DNA of 64,000 nt from Dinoroseobacter sp. (GCA_017643385.1 JAEPNN010000010.1:62001-126000), one strand, 5' to 3'. Shown: positions 27,518 to 36,390, counted from the stretch's first letter. Made by a program: numbers and translations. Notes: a model not told the origin generated them from the letters alone.

Positions 27518-28501
27518 TCAGGCGGAAACCGGATGTGCTGCCCGGTCCTCCCAATTAATCCCAACGACCTCGCCAAGGTCCTTGGGCGTCTCTAGAAATT
27601 CTGAATCTGGCATCAGGCCGGTAACTTCCTGATCGCCCGCGACTTTTGCGGTTAACGCGACATGGGTGCCTTGATATTCGACGCCGACAACACGGCCATC
27701 AATCTTTCCTGCCCCTTCGTTCGTGATGCGCATTTCATCAGAACGGAGTGCGATTAGTCCTTGCGGCAGGTGCAATACATTGTGCCCGCCCATAAACCGC
27801 GCCACGAAGGCTGTCTTCGGCGTATTGTAGACATCCCGCGCAGCACCGGCCTGTTCGATCTTTGCGTTGTTCATCACGATGATTTCGTCTGCGAGGGCCA
27901 GTGCCTCGTCCTGGCCGTGGGTCACGTGAATAAAACTGATGCCGAGTTCTCGCTGCAGGCGCTTGAGTTCTGCCCGCATGCGGATGCGGAGGAACGGATC
28001 AAGCGCTGAAAGTGGCTCATCAAGCAGTAAGACCTGAGGCCGGGTGATCAGCGCTCGGGCAAGTGCAACACGCTGTTGCTGTCCGCCTGACAATTGATCT
28101 GGCTTGCGCTCTGCGAGAGATGTCATCTCGACAAGTTCAAGCATCTCGTCTGCGCGTTTGTGGCGCTCGGTTTTGTCGACACCAGCCATACGCAAGCTGA
28201 AGGCCACGTTGTCCCGCACGCTGAGATGTGGAAACAGGGCGTAGTTTTGGAACATCATTGCTGTGCCGCGCTTTGCGGGTGGCAAATACGAAATGTCCCG
28301 ACCGCCCAGGACGATAGAGCCCCCGGTTACGTCTTCATGGCCAGCGATCATACGAAGGGTCGATGACTTTCCGCACCCGGAAGGTCCGAGCAAGCAGGCA
28401 TACACACCTGGCTTGAAATGATGCGATATGGCGTCGACAGCAGTCATATCGCCGTATCGTTTGGTCAACGAGACCAGTTCTAGATCAGAAGTTTCAGTCA
28501 T
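27518..28501 (-). CDS. ABC transporter ATP-binding protein (PotA-type)
   Basis: A 327-residue ATPase. Walker A is GPSGCGKSS at 39-47, the signature is [15 protein letters not shown] near 138, and Walker B is [12 protein letters not shown] with the H-loop THGQDEA. A C-terminal TOBE-like domain follows ([24 protein letters not shown]). It is the first gene of a five-gene operon (ATPase, binding protein, two permeases, racemase-family enzyme) and diverges from the GntR/FCD regulator 234 bases away. Its start codon and ribosome binding site lie inside a predicted hairpin (28499-28528). Confidence 0.88.
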   Translation of the reverse strand: MTETSDLELVSLTKRYGDMTAVDAISHHFKPGVYACLLGPSGCGKSSTLRMIAGHEDVTGGSIVLGGRDISYLPPAKRGTAMMFQNYALFPHLSVRDNVAFSLRMAGVDKTERHKRADEMLELVEMTSLAERKPDQLSGGQQQRVALARALITRPQVLLLDEPLSALDPFLRIRMRAELKRLQRELGISFIHVTHGQDEALALADEIIVMNNAKIEQAGAARDVYNTPKTAFVARFMGGHNVLHLPQGLIALRSDEMRITNEGAGKIDGRVVGVEYQGTHVALTAKVAGDQEVTGLMPDSEFLETPKDLGEVVGINWEDRAAHPVSA

Positions 28502-28528
28502 TGCCGCCTCAAGAGCTTTGAGGCAATG
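28499..28528 (-). promoter_or_regulatory. hairpin covering the ribosome binding site and AUG of the ATPase gene
   Basis: In the mRNA, CATTGCC plus TCAA pair with TTGA and GGCAATG around the five-base loop AGCTC, with a three-base GGC bulge. The right arm holds both the Shine-Dalgarno-like TTGAGG and the AUG start. An alternative shorter stem GCCTCAA/TTGAGGC uses the same bases. Either would hide the translation start. Confidence 0.55.
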
Positions 28529-28643
28529 AATGGGCCAAAGATGAAAGCGGCCCAGTAAAACCGGTCAGAAGATTGGCGGCTTGATAGGTTCCGCACAAAA
28601 AATGGCCGCAAAAACTATCACGCGCACATTTTCTGCGCACAAA

Positions 28644-28655
28644 ATTGTATACAAT
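28644..28655. promoter_or_regulatory. palindromic operator for the GntR/FCD regulator
   Basis: ATTGTATACAAT is a perfect 12-base palindrome of the type bound by FadR-subfamily GntR proteins (TTGT-n-ACAA core). It lies in the 234-base gap between the divergent transport operon and gntR, about 80 bases before the regulator's start, so it can control both directions. Confidence 0.65.
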
Positions 28656-28734
28656 ATTTAAATTTTTGGATGCAGATGTTCTGTATCTTGAATTGGATTC
28701 GCAAAGGGCGCATCAGTCACTTGAGGGAACAAAA

Positions 28735-29445
28735 ATGACTGAACCAGCCGAAAGTCAGGACTTTATCCAGCCGATTTTGACCGGCCCAAGCGCTAAGCTT
28801 GAGGCGTCACTCAGTCTTGCCATTCATGAACACCGTCTGTTGCCCGGCACAAAACTAGGAGAAGATGAGTTAAGTGAGATATACAGTGTCTCTCGGACTG
28901 TCGTTCGGACGGCGCTCCAGTCGCTTTCTCATTCTCAATTGGTCGATCTACGGCGTAATCGCGGTGCGTTTGTCGCGCAGCCTACTGTGCGCGAAGCGAA
29001 AGAAGTATTTGAAGCTCGCTCTCTGCTTGAGCCGCGAACGGCGCATTCGGCTGCGGAACGCATGACCGACAAATCCCTTGCACGCCTTGAGGCCCACATC
29101 AAGGCCGAGCATGAAGCGATCGCAGTCGGTGAGCTGGGTAAAGCACTCAGGCTGTCGGGGCAGTTCCATATCGAAATCTCACGCATAGCGGATCAAGCAA
29201 CGATTGCAGGCTTTATTGAACGGCTTGTTGCCCGTTCGTCCTTGATCATTGCGATCTACTGGCGCCGACAGAGCGCTTTATGCGAGGAACATGCCCATCA
29301 TGCATTGGTAGATGCGTTCCGCCGAAGAGATGGGACAGACGCCGAGGCGCTTATGAAGAGCCACCTACTTGATATCCTCACTGCCCTTGATCTGCGCGAA
29401 GTCTCAGAGCCTGCTGGCAATTTGCGGGATGTTCTGAAGCCCTGA
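28735..29445 (+). CDS. GntR-family regulator, FCD (FadR) subfamily
   Basis: A 236-residue regulator. I start it at the ATG at 28735, preceded by GAGGGA; a longer frame runs back through the promoter region and its operator and is unlikely. The N-terminal winged helix includes LPGTKLGEDELSEIYSVSRTVVRTALQSL and LVDLRRNRGAFVAQPT. The C-terminal FCD domain has VFEARSLLEPRTAHSAAERM and SGQFHIEIS, with the Asp/His residues that usually bind metal and ligand. It probably represses the divergent PotABCD-type operon and itself through the palindrome at 28644-28655 (inference). Confidence 0.87.
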   Translation: MTEPAESQDFIQPILTGPSAKLEASLSLAIHEHRLLPGTKLGEDELSEIYSVSRTVVRTALQSLSHSQLVDLRRNRGAFVAQPTVREAKEVFEARSLLEPRTAHSAAERMTDKSLARLEAHIKAEHEAIAVGELGKALRLSGQFHIEISRIADQATIAGFIERLVARSSLIIAIYWRRQSALCEEHAHHALVDAFRRRDGTDAEALMKSHLLDILTALDLREVSEPAGNLRDVLKP

Positions 29446-29660
29446 CGTTCAATGGACCGCCAACCGGTTTTGCATATGAAGTTGGTATCCACCTGTCCTG
29501 CGGCCGTATGCGTAAGAGCATTCAAGCCTTAGATCATCTGACGTCAGCGCCTATGGGTCCAATGCGGGCTATTTTATCAGACAGGGTTTCTGGCTCATCG
29601 TCTTCACTTGCAATTGCACTAAGAGAAAGACAGCACAGGGCCCTGGCGGGAAGATCGTGT

Positions 29661-32363
29661 CTATTTGGCGCGGAAGTTTGCAACCGATGCATCATTCCCG
29701 GATTTCCCGTTTTTGCGCCTGCCGCTATTGCCGTGACGACGATTTCTCGAAGCTTCCGCGATCCTCAGGGCTTCTGAGCGCGTTTGCTCTACCTTCAATT
29801 TCGCAAGATCAACCACGTCGGCAAGCGGTACTGTTGCATCTTGTTTCAGTTCGCTTTCGATACCATGCAAGATTGTATGCAGTTGCTCGGCACCAAGCAT
29901 TGCGCTTGCGCCTGCAACATTATGTACCCGGCTCAATAGATTGCCATCTTGCGAAGTCTCAGGTGATCGGTCGTTGAGGTCTTCGACAACCTCGACGATC
30001 TCTTCAAGTAGTTTCTCGAGGGTGCGGATTGCCTTGGTTGCGCCACTGGCCGATGACAGAAGTTCGAATTGCTTCTTATCGATGACATTTCCTTGTTCGA
30101 TTGCTTGTTGCGATTGTGTTTGTTCACGCGGTTTCTTGCGGGCGTCAAACACGGCCTGCAGTTGATCCAAGGTAATAGGTTTGATCAAAACGCCGTCTAT
30201 GCCAGCTTCGGTAAACGCGTCATGGTCTCCCGGGCTGGCATGCGCTGTCTGCGCGATGATTTTGGTATTCTGGTTTGGGCCCTCATGCTCACGCAGAAGG
30301 CGCGCGACGTCGGTTCCGTCCACTTCTGGCATGCTGATATCAAGAAGCAAAAGATCGAATGGTCTCAACATAGCGATTTCAAGAGCAGCTGGTCCGTCCT
30401 CGGCCAAGGTAGGTACATGCCCAATTCGCCTAACCAGTTCAGCCAGAACCTCCCGGTTGATGAGGTTATCATCAACGACAAGTACTGATTGCCCTTCGGC
30501 CTGAGAATTCCTCTCGATCATCGGCACGGAGGCATTTTCGACAATTCGGGCAGGTTTCTGGGAAGGGGTCGCAAATATCCGACGGACAGGTATCTCGGCC
30601 CGAAACTCACTGCCGCTTCCGATTTTACTGTTCGCTTCGATTTTGCCACCGAGCGCTTCCGCAGACAACGCCACGATGTGCAAGCCAAGACCTGTACCAT
30701 CGAAGTTCCTACGGTATGACGCATTTATGACAGTGAAGGGTTCAAAGATCCGATCGATATCTGCAGCCTCAATACCTGGGCCGGTATCGGTCACTTTCAG
30801 CTCGAGCACGTCATTGTTAGTGACTTTTGCTTCGACCTTTACGTGGCCTTTCATTGTAAACTTCACAGCGTTGCTGATCAGGTTACTTGCGATAGCGCGC
30901 AACAACTTGAGATCAGTTTCAATCGCGACCGTACCGCCTAGGTCAGACGACACGACTATTCCGATTCCAGCCTTGCGAGCTTGCGGAAGATTTTCGTTGA
31001 CGATTTCTTCCAACAATTCGGTGAGGTTGATTTCTGACCTGTCGATATAAACAGTCTGGGCATCCAAACGGCTTACCTCCAAGACGCTGTTCACATGCCC
31101 CAAAAGCGTTTTTGCCGATGTATCCAGAACCTGGATGTATTCGGTCTGGTCTTTAGAAAGATCCGTCTTTTGGAAGAGTTCGATCGCACCGACAATGCCA
31201 TTCAGCGGCGTCCGCATTTCATGACTCAACACTGAAATAGCTTCGGTCTTTTTTGCGTTCGCGGCCTTCGCTGCTTTGAGAGAGCCTTCCAGCATCTTAT
31301 TATTTTCTGACCAGCTCTCCAGCAGCCCATTCAAAAGATCACGTAATTGTCCCAATTCTCTTGGGGTCCACTTTGAAAACTTGGGTGCTCGGACAGCCAG
31401 ATCGCCGTCTCGTACTTGTGTCACGACCCGTGAAAGACTGTCGATCGGCTTGGTTAGCAATCCTGAAAGACCCCAGCTTGCCAATGTTGCAATCAGAAAA
31501 CTCAGGACCAGAAGTTGTGTGACTTGGTTCGCCTCGACGGTCGCTGCTTCACGCAGCTCTGCGATAGGCTGGGGAACCATGACGCCCCAACCTGTTGCAG
31601 GTACTGAAGTGAATCCAGCGATCATGTCCGCCTGAAGTGGGGGCGAAAAAAACTGCATCACGCCCGTTATGCCATTCATCATATTTTGTACGACCGCAAG
31701 TGCGGAAGCGTCTTTAGATGTCTGCGTCCATTCAGGTTTTGGGTGCGCCAAGACACGTCCAAACTGATCTACAATCATGGCGTGTCCGCGCTCACCAAAG
31801 GCAATTGCGCTTTGCTGCGCAATGAGGAAATCGGTGTCCATGACCCCAATGGATATCGTGTCTGCGTCGCTCATCCGACTCAGGATCAGAAATGGTTTGC
31901 CTTCAATCTGCACGACACCCGACATCTGGGTCGGACCAGGCCTAGCTTCATCGCGTATCCGCTGAAGTGTGTCGGCGTCCAAGGCTTCAAAGTCTGACGC
32001 GAAGAGTTCAGTCGTTTGGCCGTTTGATACTCCGAAGCTTGCAACGTAGCGAAAATCGAAGCTGCTCAGCAGTTTGTTCAAAGCCTCTAAGTCTGCTTGG
32101 CCCTGCTGATCATTGATCACGTAATCAAATGTGGCGATGGCGTCTTCTGCGTAGCGTTGAAGCGCAGACGAGAGGTTTTGTGCGATGACGAGGTGGGCTT
32201 CTTCAACCTTGTCCAGTTCCCTCTCGTAAGCGACTTGAAAGTTATTTCGCATGGTCAGCGCAATTGGAATCATAAGTACCGAAACCATTGCAATGAAAAT
32301 GTAAGTCCGCATTCTATTTAAGGAAAAACGAGGGGTGGGAGCTGGAATACGTGAAGGTACCAT
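29661..32363 (-). CDS. hybrid sensor histidine kinase with receiver and Hpt domains
   Basis: A 900-residue membrane sensor. A helix at about 19-36 is followed by a periplasmic Cache-like sensor domain (about 37-280; FGERGHAMIVDQFGRVLAHPKPEW), a second helix near 290-310 and a HAMP segment (LTKPIDSLSRVVTQVRDGDLAVRAP). The kinase core has the phospho-accepting His381 in SHEMRTPLNG, the N box NLISNAVKFT and the G boxes DTGPGIE and GTGLGLHI. A receiver domain has Asp675 in LLLDISMPEVDG, and a C-terminal Hpt-like domain has His814 in RVHNVAGASAMLG. It should run an internal His-Asp-His relay to a separate response regulator that is not adjacent. The signal is unknown. A short inverted repeat covers its ribosome binding site. 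Confidence 0.88.
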   Translation of the reverse strand: MVPSRIPAPTPRFSLNRMRTYIFIAMVSVLMIPIALTMRNNFQVAYERELDKVEEAHLVIAQNLSSALQRYAEDAIATFDYVINDQQGQADLEALNKLLSSFDFRYVASFGVSNGQTTELFASDFEALDADTLQRIRDEARPGPTQMSGVVQIEGKPFLILSRMSDADTISIGVMDTDFLIAQQSAIAFGERGHAMIVDQFGRVLAHPKPEWTQTSKDASALAVVQNMMNGITGVMQFFSPPLQADMIAGFTSVPATGWGVMVPQPIAELREAATVEANQVTQLLVLSFLIATLASWGLSGLLTKPIDSLSRVVTQVRDGDLAVRAPKFSKWTPRELGQLRDLLNGLLESWSENNKMLEGSLKAAKAANAKKTEAISVLSHEMRTPLNGIVGAIELFQKTDLSKDQTEYIQVLDTSAKTLLGHVNSVLEVSRLDAQTVYIDRSEINLTELLEEIVNENLPQARKAGIGIVVSSDLGGTVAIETDLKLLRAIASNLISNAVKFTMKGHVKVEAKVTNNDVLELKVTDTGPGIEAADIDRIFEPFTVINASYRRNFDGTGLGLHIVALSAEALGGKIEANSKIGSGSEFRAEIPVRRIFATPSQKPARIVENASVPMIERNSQAEGQSVLVVDDNLINREVLAELVRRIGHVPTLAEDGPAALEIAMLRPFDLLLLDISMPEVDGTDVARLLREHEGPNQNTKIIAQTAHASPGDHDAFTEAGIDGVLIKPITLDQLQAVFDARKKPREQTQSQQAIEQGNVIDKKQFELLSSASGATKAIRTLEKLLEEIVEVVEDLNDRSPETSQDGNLLSRVHNVAGASAMLGAEQLHTILHGIESELKQDATVPLADVVDLAKLKVEQTRSEALRIAEASRNRRHGNSGRRKNGKSGNDASVANFRAK

Positions 32364-32634
32364 TAACTGATTTGTCCTTTAGCTTGGACAAATGTAACCA
32401 ACACGTCGTCTTGATGCCTAAATCTTTGGCATATCTCGCCTATGCTTTGGTATAGTTCTGACGCAGCGCACGATTTTAGTATCTGTAAAACACTATCTTC
32501 GCCTGAGCTGCGTTTTTTATTTGGATGCCGTAGTTAAACGCTAGGTTTGCCTCAGCTTATTGCAGCGTGGCTCCTGCGGAACTCTATTCTGGGGACAAGC
32601 AATTTGGGTCAAGATATACGTCATTGCTGGTTCG
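32364..32634. other. intergenic region upstream of the sensor kinase
   Basis: A 271-base gap between the Crp/Fnr-like gene and the kinase, both minus strand. It carries an inverted repeat next to the kinase start: TTTGTCC at 32371-32377 and GGACAAA at 32386-32392. In the mRNA the arm GGACAAA overlaps the AAAGGA ribosome binding site, so the element could act as a DNA operator or an RNA hairpin. No other structure was recognised. Confidence 0.5.
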
Positions 32635-33210
32635 CTATCCTTGTCCGTCGTCGGCGCGCAAACGGCTCAATGTGACCGGTGTGATGCCTAAAAACGAAGC
32701 GATTAACACGTGAGTGAATATTTCTTCGTAGCGCGGGTATGTTAGGCGAAACCACTTGAGCCTTTCCGCTCCTCCCAGCGCAGCAAGGCACCACTCTCTT
32801 TCCGCTTTTTCATTCAAGGCGTCTCTCAGAACAGCGTTGGCCCAGTTGAGGATGGGCTCGGATGCAAGCATCAAATCTGAAAGCTTTCGTGCATCGATTT
32901 TAGCAATTTTTACATCTGTCTTCGCTTCAACGGAGACAAGCGACAGACCGTTGCGGGTTCGCGCAATAGTTGGCGTGATTACACAAGGTCCCAAATACAG
33001 CCCGACGCATACCTCCTTGCCCTCCTGATCACAAATATTGCTGGACATGCATCCATCCAAAAGAATGAATTCATCACCTTCAGGCTGTCCTTGCGTCGCA
33101 AGAGAGGCCCCCTTTCTCACGTGAGTTTGTATCCAGTGAGACGCAAATTCGTTTGTATGGAGCGGTAGGGAGAAGTGGGATGAGCGTTCGAGAAAGGTCC
33201 GTAAATCCAT
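32635..33210 (-). CDS. Crp/Fnr-like cyclic-nucleotide-binding-fold regulator
   Basis: A 191-residue protein. I start it at the ATG at 33210 (MDLRTFLERS); the longer frame would overlap the divergent gene. The cNMP-binding beta-roll spans about residues 20-120 (GASLATQGQPEGDEFILLDGCM; VCVGLYLGPCVITPTIARTRNGLSLVSVEAKTDV). The C-terminus ends with FLGITPVTLSRLRADDGQG, the recognition helix of a Crp-type HTH, giving a short form known among Crp/Fnr outliers. The usual phosphate-binding Arg-Ser/Thr pair of CRP is not obvious, so cAMP binding is doubtful. It diverges from a small membrane protein gene 78 bases away and probably controls it. Confidence 0.78.
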   Translation of the reverse strand: MDLRTFLERSSHFSLPLHTNEFASHWIQTHVRKGASLATQGQPEGDEFILLDGCMSSNICDQEGKEVCVGLYLGPCVITPTIARTRNGLSLVSVEAKTDVKIAKIDARKLSDLMLASEPILNWANAVLRDALNEKAEREWCLAALGGAERLKWFRLTYPRYEEIFTHVLIASFLGITPVTLSRLRADDGQG

Positions 33211-33288
33211 CTTGAGATATCTTATCAAATGATAATGCGGGAGCTGTCGTCTGCGGGCATGCAGTGCACAGTTCAAGGAGTTAATGAA

Positions 33289-33882
33289 ATGACAAACAGA
33301 TTTCTTTCCAGCCATGCCCGAATTATCGCTGTGGGCTGTGGGTGCATAAGCGCAGTGATTTACCTGATAATGATCAACTTAACACTAGCCCATATTGAGG
33401 CGGTTTCGGGATATATCCCCTTTGATTTACGACCGCTTGGTTACGGTTCCGCAGACGTCGCGGAGTTGCTTGAAGCGCTCGGAACCGATGGACGTGCCTA
33501 CTATCTGGCATACCAGATTCCGCTTGATACGCTCTATCCGGCTATGCTCGCTCTGACGCTCATCGCTACGCTACTCTGGATCGGGCAGGGCTCGCCCAAA
33601 AGCGTGATTGTCCGAGTAGGTATCCTGCTTTCCATCGGCATCGCTTTGTTTGACTACATCGAAAACTTTGGTGTCCTTGCGATGATTTTGACCTGGCCGG
33701 ATGTGTCTGATGGTCTTGTTTATGCCGCAAGCGCTGCCACAATCGCAAAGTCTGTCTTCACCACCTTAGCAGTATCTTCTGTATTTCTTTCTGGGATTAT
33801 TCGGATGCGCTCGTTACGTGCGCTGACCACGCGTCCAAAAGTTGGCGTTTGGGGGCGGTTTGATCGGATATTGGATAGGTGA
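33289..33882 (+). CDS. four-helix membrane protein of unknown function
   Basis: A 197-residue protein started at the ATG at 33289, which follows AAGGAG at good spacing. Four helices are visible: about residues 9-31, 80-105, 110-135 and 150-178. A long first extracytoplasmic loop (ALGTDGRAYYLAYQIPLDTLYP) lies between the first two. I do not recognise the family by name; similar small membrane proteins are often found beside Crp-like regulators. Its last 86 bases overlap the convergent integrase gene on the other strand, an unusually long antisense overlap that suggests the integrase end is a late arrival or is no longer under selection. Confidence 0.7.
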   Translation: MTNRFLSSHARIIAVGCGCISAVIYLIMINLTLAHIEAVSGYIPFDLRPLGYGSADVAELLEALGTDGRAYYLAYQIPLDTLYPAMLALTLIATLLWIGQGSPKSVIVRVGILLSIGIALFDYIENFGVLAMILTWPDVSDGLVYAASAATIAKSVFTTLAVSSVFLSGIIRMRSLRALTTRPKVGVWGRFDRILDR

Positions 33883-34996
33883 CCTCCGGTACCGAGCCGG
33901 AGCTATTGCAACTGTGCATCTGTGTCTCTTGACACGAAAAGCCTGATATCTCTGATGCCCATTCCTTGAAGGTCGACCGGAACCCACCCACCGTGACGCC
34001 TCCCGGCTCCAAACGACGTAGCAACATCTGAACAGCCATGTTCGACAAGGGCTGACTCCGTTTTTGTCCTTTGAAGACATATTGCGATTGTACCGCTCTA
34101 AGCGGCTCAAGAATTGCAACCATCGCCTCTGTCAGCGGAATATGAAGCTCAATCCCACTTGTCATACGTTCTGCGGGGCAAACCCAAATACGTTCGTTAA
34201 GGTGAAGTTCGTCCCAGGTCATTTTTAAAGTCTCGCGCGAACCTGTTCCGGTCAGACAGATGAATTTTAAGGCCTGCGCCGACATTGAGGTTTGGTCGCT
34301 TAGCTTCTGATAAAAAGCTGGAATGTCTTTCCAGCTCATGTGTCTTTTGTTCGCTTCGAAACTATGCAGATGGGGGAGGGCTTCGGCCTTCTGCAGTGCT
34401 GTCACCGGGTTTTTGCCTTCGTAGAAGCCTCTGGATCTGGCTGCGTCGAGTACGGTTTTTATCCGTTGTAGCAATCTTCTCCCCGTTTCGGGCTTATCTT
34501 GCCAAAACGGTAAAACACAGCACATGACTTCGCGCTGACCAATTTCGTTAACGGGTATGTCGCCTATTTTCGGAAAAGCATAATTACGTAATGTGCTGAT
34601 CCACTGCTGGCCATGCCTGACATTTTTACGCGTTGGCAACCGTTCGAGATGGACCTGCTCGGCAAATTCTCGAAAGGTCGGGATGTTGATGCAACTGCGT
34701 ATACTTGGATGCAGTCCTTGCCTCGCCATGCGACGGTATTCCAGTGCTTTCATTCGCGCCGCGTTCAATGGCACGACGTCAGCGCCACCCAGCCCAAGGT
34801 CTGTGCGCAAAGCGCCACCATTGCGATTGCGCTGACCCTTTACAACCACGCGCACAATCCAGCGTCTGGCGCCAGAAGGATCTACGACAAGATACAATCC
34901 GTTCCCATCACCATGACGGCCTTGGTCGAGGGATCTGACCAGGCGTTGCGTGAGTTTTCCGGGCAACACAGACATACTTTCGATACTAAATAGCAA
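33797..34996 (-). CDS. tyrosine recombinase (P4-type integrase), catalytically degenerate
   Basis: A 399-residue P4/DUF4102-type integrase by layout: GDGNGLYLVVDPSGARRW at the N-terminus, a core-binding SAM-like domain at about 105-205, and a catalytic domain to the end. Most catalytic residues are changed. TGTGSRET has Gly252 where the family has Arg (TGTRSGET); RMTSG has Thr279 in place of Lys; VGGFRSTF has Gly337 for the usual His but keeps Arg340; Asn364 sits at the second His/Trp position; Tyr374 remains. It is therefore probably inactive despite an open frame. The true start could be the ATG at 34975. No tRNA or att repeat was seen nearby. Confidence 0.78.
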   Translation of the reverse strand: MLFSIESMSVLPGKLTQRLVRSLDQGRHGDGNGLYLVVDPSGARRWIVRVVVKGQRNRNGGALRTDLGLGGADVVPLNAARMKALEYRRMARQGLHPSIRSCINIPTFREFAEQVHLERLPTRKNVRHGQQWISTLRNYAFPKIGDIPVNEIGQREVMCCVLPFWQDKPETGRRLLQRIKTVLDAARSRGFYEGKNPVTALQKAEALPHLHSFEANKRHMSWKDIPAFYQKLSDQTSMSAQALKFICLTGTGSRETLKMTWDELHLNERIWVCPAERMTSGIELHIPLTEAMVAILEPLRAVQSQYVFKGQKRSQPLSNMAVQMLLRRLEPGGVTVGGFRSTFKEWASEISGFSCQETQMHSCNSSGSVPEVTYPISDQTAPKRQLLDAWSAHVTSASE

Positions 34997-35427
34997 TCAT
35001 AAGATACATAAGGAGCTAATTTGGAGAGGGGCCAAAGTGTAACCGAACAAACACTCCTCAGCTTGTTTGGGATTGATAACGTTGTCTGTCATGTTGGCAT
35101 CGGCTCCCACTCGGGGCGCAAATTGCTCCGCCGCTTTCATAGCCATGCGCGTTGCGGTGATACGGCGATTGGATTCATCTAATGAAAATGGTGCATTCCC
35201 GACTGGCATTAGAGGTCCTGAACCGAAAAAGACCTGACTATACAGGCTGACAACCCTGAACCAAGCGTAACTTTATTTGCGACTTCGGATTTCAAAGTGG
35301 ATGACGCCTGCGCAGGCGGAACCGTAAACGCACTTTCACCAAATACCTGAAACCGGTCAGATCTAATATTTCGCCCGGCGTCTTGCTGTTTAGCTGAAGC
35401 CCTCATGTTGTTGGTAAGCTGATGTCA
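34997..35427. other. unassigned stretch upstream of the integrase
   Basis: About 430 bases. Two short minus-strand frames are present (34997-35209, 70 residues; 35209-35406, 65 residues) and abut each other. Their compositions look protein-like (for example TATRMAMKAAEQFAPRVGAD), but I recognise no family. They may be pieces of one broken gene left by the integrase element. No tRNA fold was found. Confidence 0.35.
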
Positions 35428-36390
35428 CTAAGACTTTGCCTTTTCGTGCAAAATTCTGCCAATCACATTCATCAGCAATTGTGCCGCAAGCGTTGAGGTA
35501 GACCCGGTTTGATCATAATCGGGCGCAACTTCCACAAGATCCAAACCTACGATCTGGCCGCGTTTTGCCAATCCGGCGAGGAGTTCCAGCACCTCATAAT
35601 AGAGAAATCCTCCGTGGCTCGGCGTACCAGTTCCCGGCGCAATGGACGGATCGAACGCGTCAATATCGACCGTTACGTAGTAGCGCACGCCTTCCGGAAT
35701 GCGATCAAGCATCGCATTTACACCCATCTTCCGCACCTGGCGTACAGACTGGATGTCAGAGCCCATCGAGCGGGCATCGACATAGCCGTCTCGCGCGGTG
35801 GACGAAACGTTCCGAATGCCAATCTGGCTGAGCCCGGTGACATAAGATTTCTCTGCAGCGCGACGCATCGGGTTGCCGTGACCAGAACGGACGCCATGGC
35901 GCTCATCGACAAAATCAAGATGGGCGTCGATCTGTACGATATGAATGGGGTCCTGATCTTCAAAAGCATTGATACAGGGAATATTGATCGAATGATCGCC
36001 GCCCAGAACGACGGGAATAGCGCCGGCGGCGAGTATCTTGCGCACGCCATGAGCGATATTGGCATGGCTCATTTCAGTGTTTGTATGCACGATGTCTGCG
36101 TCGCCAATATCGACAATGGTGACCTTGGCAGGATCCAGATAGGTCACGTCGTCTTCATGGTCATAGGCTCCGGCATGTCCGAAAGAGAACAGTGTTGATG
36201 CCTCCCGGATGGCCCGCGGTCCCATGCGAGCACCGGATCTCCACTGCGTCCCGAAATCAAACGGTGCTCCCATTACAGCAACATCTGCTTCAATCGCGTC
36301 CCAATCCTCGACGTATGGGTACTTTCCAAATGTACAGATCCCCACAAATGGCAGGTTCAGCCGACCCGAGTCATAACCATGTTTGGACAT
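35428..36390 (-). CDS. agmatinase-family ureohydrolase
   Basis: A 320-residue binuclear manganese ureohydrolase. I start it at the ATG at 36390, which gives the usual length; AAGGAG lies upstream. The metal ligands are in GGDHSI (His), QIDAHLDF (Asp-His-Asp) and TVDIDAFDPS (two Asp). RSGARMGPRAIREAS near the N-terminus is typical of agmatinase, guanidinobutyrase and guanidinopropionase. The enzyme hydrolyses a guanidino group to urea plus an amine; the specific substrate cannot be told by eye. It diverges from a DUF1989 gene and lies 10 kb from a creatinase, so a guanidino compound other than agmatine is possible (inference). Confidence 0.87.
   Translation of the reverse strand: MSKHGYDSGRLNLPFVGICTFGKYPYVEDWDAIEADVAVMGAPFDFGTQWRSGARMGPRAIREASTLFSFGHAGAYDHEDDVTYLDPAKVTIVDIGDADIVHTNTEMSHANIAHGVRKILAAGAIPVVLGGDHSINIPCINAFEDQDPIHIVQIDAHLDFVDERHGVRSGHGNPMRRAAEKSYVTGLSQIGIRNVSSTARDGYVDARSMGSDIQSVRQVRKMGVNAMLDRIPEGVRYYVTVDIDAFDPSIAPGTGTPSHGGFLYYEVLELLAGLAKRGQIVGLDLVEVAPDYDQTGSTSTLAAQLLMNVIGRILHEKAKS

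Noticed and set aside
34997-35427. Possible tRNA or att site beside the integrase
   Set aside because: No cloverleaf-compatible arms or TψC-like sequence were seen, and no direct repeat pair could be matched.
35509-36198. 229-residue plus-strand frame
   Set aside because: Antisense shadow of the ureohydrolase, whose metal-binding motifs lie on the other strand.
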